Below, piece after piece: positions 26,944 to 34,694 of a DNA stretch of 64,000 nucleotides. The notes under the pieces were generated by a model, which was given only the letters and a program-made list of their open reading frames with translations, was not told the origin of the DNA and searched no databases. Numbering within the stretch: the stretch's first letter is position 1; each line of letters starts with the position of its first letter. This stretch comes from an uncultured Colwellia sp. (GTDB lineage: Bacteria > Pseudomonadota > Gammaproteobacteria > Enterobacterales > Alteromonadaceae): contig CAJXQM010000005.1 of assembly GCA_913058145.1 (NCBI GenBank), forward strand, positions 1 through 64,000, in the 5' to 3' direction. The position numbers were made by a program, and so were the translations under genes.

Positions 26944-26984
26944 ATCCAAGCCACTTCAAAATGTAAACTTGAAGTGGCTTGGAT
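26944..26984. repeat. 16-bp perfect palindrome after the 55-residue gene
   Basis: ATCCAAGCCACTTCAA and its exact reverse complement TTGAAGTGGCTTGGAT enclose nine bases. It lies 40 bases past the stop. A T-run appears only 14 bases later (GCGATTTTTT), so it may act as a terminator or be a dispersed intergenic repeat. The rest of the spacer to topB (26985-27218) holds no gene. Confidence 0.6.
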
Positions 26985-27218
26985 CACCATTAGGCGATTT
27001 TTTCAGTCGTCACTCCCTTCATTTTTATACCCATACCACCTTAAAAACAAGAGCAAAAACTACCTTTACGTTAATTAATCACCTTTATCATCTGAAAAAA
27101 GTTCAGGATAGGTATACTCCAATTATCATAAAAACCAACAAATAAAACTGTACATAAAAACAGTGTTTGCGATATGCTTGACCTTATTCATTAAGAATTA
27201 CTCAAGAGTGGATCACCG

Positions 27219-29165
27219 TTGAAGTTATATATTGCTGAAAAACCCAGTTTAGGTCGCGCCATTGCAGCAGCATTGACGGATACCTTAGCAAAGCCACACA
27301 AAAATCTTAAAACGCATATTGAATTGGCAAATGGGGATGTGGTTAGTTGGTGTGTTGGCCATATTTTAGCGCAAGCGGATCCAGAAGATTACGATGATGC
27401 GCTAAAAAAATGGAATATAGAAACATTACCTATAGTTCCACAGGAATGGCAATTAAAACCCATTACTCGTACTCGAACACAATTAACCGTACTGCGAAAA
27501 CTAGTCAAACAAGCTGATGAAATTATTCATGCCGGTGATCCCGATAGAGAAGGGCAGTTACTAGTTGATGAAGTGATTGAATACTTCAAAGTATCAAAAA
27601 CTAAAAAAAATAATATTAAACGTTTATTGATCAGTGATTTAAATTTACCAGCAGTTAAACGATCATTAATGTCTTTAAAAAATAATAGTGAGTTTGTACC
27701 GCTTTCTATTTCCGCTTTAGCGCGGTCAAGAGCCGATTGGCTTTATGGCATCAATTTAACGCGTGCTTATACATTACAAGGGCAAAAACAGGGCTTTAAT
27801 AGTGTTTTATCCGTGGGTCGAGTGCAAACACCATTATTAGGTTTAGTGGTTAGACGTGAACAAGAAATCAATGAATTTGTCAGTAAACCTTTTTATCAAG
27901 TACTCGCTCACCTCAGTGTTAATAAAGTCCCCGAGAATGAGGAAAAAACCTTTACCGTAAAATGGCAACCCAGTGACGCTTGTCAGCAATATTGTGATGA
28001 CGAAGGACGAGTTTTAGTGAAAGCATTGGCAATGAATGTTGTTAATAGAATTACTAATCAAAACGCCATTGTCGAAAGTATGAAAACTGAGGACAAGCAA
28101 CAAGGACAGCCTTTACCATTTAATTTATCCAGTTTACAGATAGCAGCGGCTAAGCAATTTTCTATGAATGCTAAACTTGTGTTAGATGTGTGCCAAGCAC
28201 TTTATGAAAAGCATAAATTGATCACCTATCCACGTTCAGATTGCCGTTATTTACCCAAAGAACAGTTAAAACAAGCGCCGGGGATTATTGATTTATTATC
28301 ACAAACTAATTTACCTTGTGCTCAACAAGCAAAAAATGCGGATCAAAGCATTAAAAGCAAGGCGTGGAATGATAAAAAAATCACGGCTCACCATGCGATT
28401 GTACCTACAGAAAAATCACCCAAAAATTGTCAGTTAAACCCTTTTGAAAAAAACATTTACTTGATGATCGTTCGACAATATTTAGTACAGTTTTATCCTG
28501 CTTATCTTTATCAACAAACAACACTGACAGTAAAAATAGCCAACGGACATTTTAGTACTAATGCCAAAATGGAGCAGCAATTAGGTTGGAAAGTACTGTT
28601 CCCTATTAACAAGACGAATAAAGATCAAAATGAATTTCAAGTAAACGCTTTACCTAGGTTAGCAAAAGGGCAAGTATTACATTGCCAGCAAGGTGAATTA
28701 GTAGAAAAGCATACTTCTCCCCCAGAGTCTTTTACTGATGCAACATTGTTAAGTGCCATGACAGGTATTGCCCGTTTCGTTTTTGATCCCAATATTAAAA
28801 AAGTACTAAGAGACACTGATGGCTTAGGTACGGATGCTACGCGTGCCGGTATAATAGATTTACTCTTTAAGCGAAATTTTTTACAGCGCAATGGTAAAAA
28901 AATAGTGGCCACTGAAATTGGTATAGCATTAATTAACGCACTTCCAGCAATGGCTACACTGCCAGATATGACAGCGCAGTGGGAGGCTTTGCTAACCGCC
29001 ATCAGTGAGAAAAAAGCGAGTTACCTCCATTTTATGCAGCCTTTAATTAATACTGTGACGGAAATGGTAGCAGGTGCAAGTCAGCAATCTTTTACCGGAT
29101 TGCCTAAAGTCGCCTTTAAACCAAAACGAGCAAAAAAAAATTTAACAAGAAAACACCTAGTGTAA
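27219..29165 (+). CDS. topB: DNA topoisomerase III
   Basis: Type IA topoisomerase that decatenates DNA. 648 residues from a TTG start: the sequence KLYIAEKPSLGRAIA is the invariant N-terminus (catalytic Glu7) and no ATG precedes it. The TOPRIM motif HAGDPDREGQLL is at 104-115. The active-site tyrosine is in LITYPRSDCRYLP (about 338). The C-terminus is basic (KPKRAKKNLTRKHL) without zinc fingers, as in other TopB. Monocistronic. Confidence 0.95.
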   Translation: MKLYIAEKPSLGRAIAAALTDTLAKPHKNLKTHIELANGDVVSWCVGHILAQADPEDYDDALKKWNIETLPIVPQEWQLKPITRTRTQLTVLRKLVKQADEIIHAGDPDREGQLLVDEVIEYFKVSKTKKNNIKRLLISDLNLPAVKRSLMSLKNNSEFVPLSISALARSRADWLYGINLTRAYTLQGQKQGFNSVLSVGRVQTPLLGLVVRREQEINEFVSKPFYQVLAHLSVNKVPENEEKTFTVKWQPSDACQQYCDDEGRVLVKALAMNVVNRITNQNAIVESMKTEDKQQGQPLPFNLSSLQIAAAKQFSMNAKLVLDVCQALYEKHKLITYPRSDCRYLPKEQLKQAPGIIDLLSQTNLPCAQQAKNADQSIKSKAWNDKKITAHHAIVPTEKSPKNCQLNPFEKNIYLMIVRQYLVQFYPAYLYQQTTLTVKIANGHFSTNAKMEQQLGWKVLFPINKTNKDQNEFQVNALPRLAKGQVLHCQQGELVEKHTSPPESFTDATLLSAMTGIARFVFDPNIKKVLRDTDGLGTDATRAGIIDLLFKRNFLQRNGKKIVATEIGIALINALPAMATLPDMTAQWEALLTAISEKKASYLHFMQPLINTVTEMVAGASQQSFTGLPKVAFKPKRAKKNLTRKHLV

Positions 29166-29345
29166 GCAAAACAGCAAGTGGGTAGTAATGGGCACTTTTT
29201 TTACAACTTATATTAATTGTCATGATACGGGGTGTTATTTTATTAAATTAGTGTTCATGGAATGAGTGCACAACCACTAACCAATTGTTATAGTAAACAT
29301 TCGGGTATAAATTGATATAATCAAGTTTAGTGAAAGAGTAATAGT

Positions 29346-29828
29346 ATGATAATACTGCAATATGCTATGGAAAAAAGCCAACTTTACAACGTGGATGAGT
29401 TCGGCATTAAAAATTATAATTACGGCATTTTAGGCTTTGTTTCCTTAGCCATTTTTTCACTCTTAAATATTATCTTAGGTTATGTGACATTTTTAGCCGA
29501 AACAGGTGTGGTTAACTCCCCCGTACAAAGTTATGTTGATGCACTTTGGTTGATGTTAATGTCATCTACAACCATAGGCTTTGGTGATGTTTACCCAATA
29601 ACCTTTGTTGGTAGGGCTGCTGTTTTTATAATGTTTATTTTAGGGGTGGGTATTTTAGGTGGCGTAGGTGCTATTTTTGCCAATAAGATATTTGGTTTTG
29701 CAGATACCAATATTAAGAATAGGGAATTAAGACAGCAAAATGAAGAAATTATTGCCCAAAATAATCAAATTCATCGACAGCTAGCAAAGCTTGAAGAAAA
29801 ATTAGAATCATTTTCTTCTCCTAAGTAA
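29346..29828 (+). CDS. Two-TM potassium channel with C-terminal coiled coil
   Basis: 160 residues. TM1 (about 27-49), a pore helix with the selectivity filter TTIGFGD (75-81), and TM2 (about 90-115) make a minimal Ion_trans_2 unit that would tetramerise. GFGD is read instead of the more common GYGD, still K+-selective in known channels. After TM2 a predicted coiled coil (NRELRQQNEEIIAQNNQIHRQ, then LAKLEEKLES) replaces the usual RCK domain. No regulatory neighbour. A later ATG seven codons in is an alternative start. Confidence 0.85.
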   Translation: MIILQYAMEKSQLYNVDEFGIKNYNYGILGFVSLAIFSLLNIILGYVTFLAETGVVNSPVQSYVDALWLMLMSSTTIGFGDVYPITFVGRAAVFIMFILGVGILGGVGAIFANKIFGFADTNIKNRELRQQNEEIIAQNNQIHRQLAKLEEKLESFSSPK

Positions 29829-30004
29829 TTTCAATATACTGTACTAGCTGGTTAGAAAGGCTATATGCGACAGTGATGGTAACTGCATCTTTGAGTAGTA
29901 TCACTCATCGGTTAACGGCTCAGCCATTAGCAAATTAGTATAGAAAGACTCATAACGACAATCATGGGTTTTATAAAAAATCACAATTGATTTTTACTGT
30001 GATA

Positions 30005-30045
30005 CTTACCTTTAATCCTATTGAATGACTTGGATTAAAGGTAAG
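30005..30045. repeat. 14-bp palindrome between convergent genes
   Basis: CTTACCTTTAATCC and GGATTAAAGGTAAG, exact complements with a 13-base loop, lie between the K+ channel gene and trhO. There is no adjacent T-run. It may be a factor-dependent 3' end or a repeat element. Confidence 0.5.
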
Positions 30046-30086
30046 GAAAATGAAGGATTACGTCTTTCTTTTGTAGAGATCCTACT

Positions 30087-31091
30087 TTATAGATTAGATT
30101 TTTTAGATTGAACAGATTTCTTATTGGATTTTTCTTGCTTGCGCTCATTCATGATTGCTTGAACATCGCCACCAATATGGCTTTCACCACGCACTTCAGC
30201 TAAGGTGATTTGGCGTTGACGTTCTGCATAGCGACTACGTTGTTGCTCGGTTACTTTATCATGGCAACGATGACAACTGACGCCTTTAATGTAATGCTTA
30301 CTTTCTTTTTCCGCTTCAGTTAACGGGAAGCGACAAGCAAAACATTGATCATATTGACCTTGTTCTAAACCATGATTGACAGCAACACGACCATCAAAAA
30401 CAAAACATTCGCCCTGCCACATGGTTTCTTCACTAGGTACTTCTTCAAGGTATTTTAAAATGCCACCTTCAAGATGATAAACTTCTTCAAAGCCTTGTTC
30501 TTTTAGGTAAGCGGTTGATTTTTCACACCGAATACCACCGGTACAAAACATAGCTACTTTTTTATGTTTGTTTTTGTCTAAATTATCTTTGACATATTGA
30601 GGGAATTCACGAAAAGTTTCGGTATCCGGGTTTAACGCCCCTTCAAAGGTGCCAATTTCTACTTCGTAATCATTACGTGTATCAACCAGTAATACGTCAG
30701 GATCAGAGATTAGTGCATTCCAGTCTTTCGGTTTTACATAGGTACCAACCACTTGATTTGGATCTATGCCTTCAACGCCCATGGTAACAATTTCTTTTTT
30801 TAGTTTGACCTTAGTGCGATGAAATGGGTTGTCATCACTGAAGGATTCTTTATGAACAATAGCACCCAAATTTGGTTGTGCTTGTAAAAAATCGAGTACT
30901 TGTTCAATAGCCTTTGCGGAACCAGCAATCGTACCGTTGATACCTTCTGCTGCTAACAATAGTGTACCTCTGACCTCGATATTGGTCATTTTAGCTAATA
31001 ATGGATCGCGTAATTCAAGGTAGTTATCTAAACGAACAAATTTATATAAGGCACAAATAGTAATTGCGCCAGTAGAAGAAACTGTAGACAT
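30087..31091 (-). CDS. trhO: tRNA uridine(34) hydroxylase
   Basis: Uses O2 to hydroxylate U34 of certain tRNAs, the first step to 5-oxyacetyl-uridine. 334 residues from the ATG at 31091, chosen because GGAG lies eight bases before it; an ATG four codons upstream overlaps that site. An N-terminal ferredoxin-like domain ([28 protein letters not shown]) precedes a rhodanese domain with [16 protein letters not shown] and the active-site loop [15 protein letters not shown], followed by a cysteine-rich tail ([15 protein letters not shown]). The upstream region carries a 21-bp palindrome. Confidence 0.94.
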   Translation of the reverse strand: MSTVSSTGAITICALYKFVRLDNYLELRDPLLAKMTNIEVRGTLLLAAEGINGTIAGSAKAIEQVLDFLQAQPNLGAIVHKESFSDDNPFHRTKVKLKKEIVTMGVEGIDPNQVVGTYVKPKDWNALISDPDVLLVDTRNDYEVEIGTFEGALNPDTETFREFPQYVKDNLDKNKHKKVAMFCTGGIRCEKSTAYLKEQGFEEVYHLEGGILKYLEEVPSEETMWQGECFVFDGRVAVNHGLEQGQYDQCFACRFPLTEAEKESKHYIKGVSCHRCHDKVTEQQRSRYAERQRQITLAEVRGESHIGGDVQAIMNERKQEKSNKKSVQSKKSNL

Positions 31092-31184
31092 GTTTGACTC
31101 CATTGAGCTAACTGAAGCGTAAATTCAGTGCTGTAGATTAAAAGGTAAACCAACATATGATTTAGTTCATATTTTGGTAGCGCA

Positions 31185-31230
31185 TTTTAACAGAATGACA
31201 ATAGATAAGTCTATTGTCATTCTGTTAAAA
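31185..31230. repeat. 21-bp perfect palindrome upstream of trhO
   Basis: Arms 31185-31205 and 31210-31230 (core ACAGAATGACAATAGA) are exact complements around loop TAAG. It lies about 94 bases before the trhO start and past the acnB terminator. No T-run of terminator type follows on either strand. Confidence 0.7.
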
Positions 31231-31325
31231 AATGGCTAGAAAATTTCAACAAAATCTTGTGTGTTTCTTTAAATACAAGAAATATTCATCTAAAAAAACA
31301 ACGTAATATTCTGTTATTAAAAACA

Positions 31326-31359
31326 AAAATGCCACCTTGCATTAACAAGGTGGCATTTT
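31326..31359 (-). terminator. acnB terminator
   Basis: AAAATGCCACCTTG and CAAGGTGGCATTTT around CATTAA, a perfect 14-bp stem. On the minus strand the 3' arm ends in TTTTTGTTTTT. It lies 126 bases beyond the acnB stop. Confidence 0.85.
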
Positions 31360-31484
31360 AGATAAATTTATTAGATTACTCAACGCTATCAATTCAAGAA
31401 TAAGGAAGAAGTACGGAGCCTATAACTGTAGGTGAGTACTTTTAACGCCGTTATTGAGCTTGTTAGCTAAGAGTTAGCAATAAA

Positions 31485-34076
31485 TTAAGCTTCAACTTGT
31501 AAAATAACAGTATCGGCTTTGCTGGTGTACTCTTCCATTTTATCGAAGTTCAAGTAACGGTATGTATCAGCAGCAGTAGCATCAATTTGAGAGGCATACT
31601 CCATGTATTCAGCCACACTTGGGAGTTTACCTAAGATAGCACCAACCCCCGCAAGTTCTGCTGACGTTAAGTAAACGTTTGCGCCAGTACCTAAACGGTT
31701 AGGGAAGTTACGTGTTGAAGTAGACAACACCGTAGTATTATCACCTACGCGTGCTTGGTTACCCATACACAGTGAACAGCCAGGCGTTTCTACACGAGCG
31801 CCGGCTTTACCATAAATATTGAAGTAACCTTCATCTTTAAGCTGCGCACTATCCATTTTTGTCGGTGGTGTAACCCACATACGTGTTGGTAATGAGCCAC
31901 CAAATTTTTCGATAAGCTTACCAGCTGCACGGAAGTGACCAATGTTAGTCATACATGAACCGATAAATACTTCATCAACTTCAACACCAGCAACGTCTGA
32001 TAATAATCGTGCATCATCAGGATCGTTAGGACAACAAACGATAGGCTCTTTGATATCCGCTAAATCAATTTCAATAATGTGAGCGTATTCAGCATCACTG
32101 TCAGCAGACATTAATGAAGGGTTAGCTAACCATTCTTCCATGCCTTTAATACGACGCGTAATAGTACGTACATCACCGTAACCTTCAGCAATCATCCACT
32201 TAAGCATAACAATGTTAGACGTTAAGTATTCCGCAACCGCATCTTCTTCAAGTTTGATTGAACAACCCGCAGCTGAACGTTCAGCTGATGCATCAGATAA
32301 TTCAAATGCTTGCTCAACTGATAAACCTTTAAGACCTTCAATTTCTAGTACACGACCAGAAAATTCGTTAACTTTACCTGCTTTCTCAACCGTTAATAAA
32401 CCGTTTTTGATACCGTAATAAGGGATAGCATGAACTAGATCACGTAAAGTGATACCTGGCTGCATTTCACCTTTAAAGCGAACCAATACTGATTCAGGCA
32501 TATCCAAAGGCATTGTGCCTGTAGCCGCAGCAAAAGCAATTAAACCAGAGCCTGCAGGGAATGAAATACCTAATGGGAAACGTGTATGAGAATCACCACC
32601 AGTACCTACAGTATCCGGTAATAACATACGGTTTAACCATGAGTGAATTACACCATCACCCACACGAAGGGAAACACCGCCACGATTCATCATGAAATCA
32701 GGTAATGTGTGATGGGTAATAACATCAACAGGCTTAGGGTATGCCGATGTATGGCAGAATGACTGCATGGTTAAATCAGCTGAGAAGCCTAAACAGGCTA
32801 AATCTTTTAATTCATCACGTGTCATAGGACCCGTTGTATCTTGAGAGCCTACAGTTGTCATTTTAGGTTCACAGTATTGACCAGCGCGAACACCTTCAAC
32901 ATCACAAGCTTTACCTACCATTTTCTGAGCAAGGGTAAAGCCTTTACCTGTATCGTCAACAGCAACTTGTTTAGCGAATAAGTCAGCTTCAGGTAAACCT
33001 AATGCTTCACGAGCACGAGCAGTTAAGCCACGACCTATGATTAATGGAATACGACCACCAGCACGAACTTCATCTAATAATACCGGGCTAAGTGTAAATT
33101 CTGCAATAACGTCACCAGCAGCGTTTTTAACAACACCTTCGTATGGGTAAATGTCGATAATATCGCCCATATTCATTTTTTGTACGTCTAATTCAATGGG
33201 TAATGCGCCTGAATCTTCCAAAGTGTTATAGAAAATAGGAGCGATCTTGCCACCTAAACAGACACCGCCACTACGTTTGTTTGGAATACACGGAATATCA
33301 TCACCCATGTACCATAAAACAGAGTTAGCTGCAGATTTACGTGAAGAACCCGTACCAACAACATCACCAACATAGGCTAGTGGGATACCGTCTTTTTGTA
33401 ATTCTTCAATTTGAGAGATAGGACCAACAACGCCATCTTCTTCAGGGGTAATACCGTCACGCCCAATCTTAAGCATTGCTTTAGCATGCAATGGAACATC
33501 AGGACGAGACCATGCATCAGGAGCAGGAGATAAATCATCGGTATTCGTTTCACCAGTCACTTTAAATACTTTAACGGTGATTTTTTTAGCCACTTCTTTT
33601 CTAGAAGTAAACCAAGAACCATCAGCCCATGATTGCATTACTGATTTAGCTGCAGCATTACCTGCTTCAGCTTTTTCTTGCACGTCATGGAAGGCATCGA
33701 ACATTAATAAGGTGTTTGATAAACCGTGTGCAGCAGCTGAAGATAGTGCTTCATTGTCTAAAAGGTCAATCATCGGTTGAATGTTATAACCACCCAACAT
33801 AGTGCCTAACAATTGTGTGGCTTTTTCAGGCGTTAATATAGGTGAAGTCGCTTCGCCTCTAGTGATAGCAGCTAAAAAGCCCGCTTTAATATAAGCGGCA
33901 TCATCCACACCTGCGGGCACACGATTTGTTAATAAATCAATTAAAAGTGTATCTTCACCAGTGGGTGGGCTTTTAACTAATTCGACCAATGCTGCTGTTT
34001 GTTCAGCGTCTAAAGCTTTAGGTACCAGACCTTCAGCTGCACGTTCTGCTACGTGGTTGCGATATTCTTGAAGCAT
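31485..34076 (-). CDS. acnB: Aconitate hydratase B (typical gammaproteobacterial type)
   Basis: TCA-cycle enzyme interconverting citrate and isocitrate through a 4Fe-4S cluster. 863 residues from MLQEYRNHVAERAAEG, the standard AcnB N-terminus; the ATG has GAAGGTGA before it, while the frame extends 11 codons upstream without a ribosome site. An N-terminal HEAT-like domain is followed by the swivel domain (TDDLSPAPDAWSRPD, VGTGSSRKSA) and the catalytic domains. The cluster cysteines are in IGSCMTNIGHF and GCSLCMGNQAR. It is divergent from a second AcnB. Confidence 0.96.
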   Translation of the reverse strand: MLQEYRNHVAERAAEGLVPKALDAEQTAALVELVKSPPTGEDTLLIDLLTNRVPAGVDDAAYIKAGFLAAITRGEATSPILTPEKATQLLGTMLGGYNIQPMIDLLDNEALSSAAAHGLSNTLLMFDAFHDVQEKAEAGNAAAKSVMQSWADGSWFTSRKEVAKKITVKVFKVTGETNTDDLSPAPDAWSRPDVPLHAKAMLKIGRDGITPEEDGVVGPISQIEELQKDGIPLAYVGDVVGTGSSRKSAANSVLWYMGDDIPCIPNKRSGGVCLGGKIAPIFYNTLEDSGALPIELDVQKMNMGDIIDIYPYEGVVKNAAGDVIAEFTLSPVLLDEVRAGGRIPLIIGRGLTARAREALGLPEADLFAKQVAVDDTGKGFTLAQKMVGKACDVEGVRAGQYCEPKMTTVGSQDTTGPMTRDELKDLACLGFSADLTMQSFCHTSAYPKPVDVITHHTLPDFMMNRGGVSLRVGDGVIHSWLNRMLLPDTVGTGGDSHTRFPLGISFPAGSGLIAFAAATGTMPLDMPESVLVRFKGEMQPGITLRDLVHAIPYYGIKNGLLTVEKAGKVNEFSGRVLEIEGLKGLSVEQAFELSDASAERSAAGCSIKLEEDAVAEYLTSNIVMLKWMIAEGYGDVRTITRRIKGMEEWLANPSLMSADSDAEYAHIIEIDLADIKEPIVCCPNDPDDARLLSDVAGVEVDEVFIGSCMTNIGHFRAAGKLIEKFGGSLPTRMWVTPPTKMDSAQLKDEGYFNIYGKAGARVETPGCSLCMGNQARVGDNTTVLSTSTRNFPNRLGTGANVYLTSAELAGVGAILGKLPSVAEYMEYASQIDATAADTYRYLNFDKMEEYTSKADTVILQVEA

Positions 34077-34694
34077 GATATTCACCTTCTTATTGGAGAC
34101 ATTAGTCACTTTAGAGATGACTCAGTTAATACAGAGCCAATTTAGAGCAAAGTTTTTAAGTATCTAGGATTAAAAATGGATTGTAAATTCATCTTAATAA
34201 TACAATATTGTCGACACTTTTTGTTATTTGCGGTTAGTTCCTTTGTTTATTTTCAATATCTACTCTGGTTATAGTGTTTTGTTTTTAGTGTGTTACGTGA
34301 TTTTTATTTGTTCTTCATACGACTATATTACTAGTCCATTGTTTTTTTATTTTGATATTGTCGGAAATGTATCGATTTTGCTTAATGTTCTATTATGCAA
34401 AAAGTTAACTAATATAGGATCGTTCAGATGGGTGCATGATGTGTTGAAATAGTAAGTTGAGGTAAGCAGCTTGATACAGTACAGGGATTAAAGTGGTTTT
34501 CAGCGACTAAGCGTATTTTATATCTGATAATATAACCACTATAACTACTTCTTCTACCTGCTATAAACTGTATGAATACTGTTTATTTAACCAAATGATT
34601 ACGTAGAGTCTTGAAAATCAGGTAAACTATATGGCAAAATTTGTCCATGCTAATGACCATTTTATTAGCATCTTATAGCTAGAGAGAGTATCAA
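34077..34694. other. 618-base divergent region between two aconitase genes
   Basis: No credible gene. A hydrophobic 74-codon frame at 34228-34452 starts with TTG and lacks a ribosome site. Close to the second gene an inverted repeat, ATGCTAAT (34647-34654) and ATTAGCAT (34664-34671), would form a leader hairpin just before the AGAGAGAG ribosome site. No Fur, FNR or RegA box was recognised with confidence. Confidence 0.4.

Noticed and set aside
34228-34452. 74-codon hydrophobic open frame between the two aconitase genes
   Set aside because: TTG start without a ribosome site in very AT-rich DNA, with low-complexity hydrophobic composition; more likely chance.
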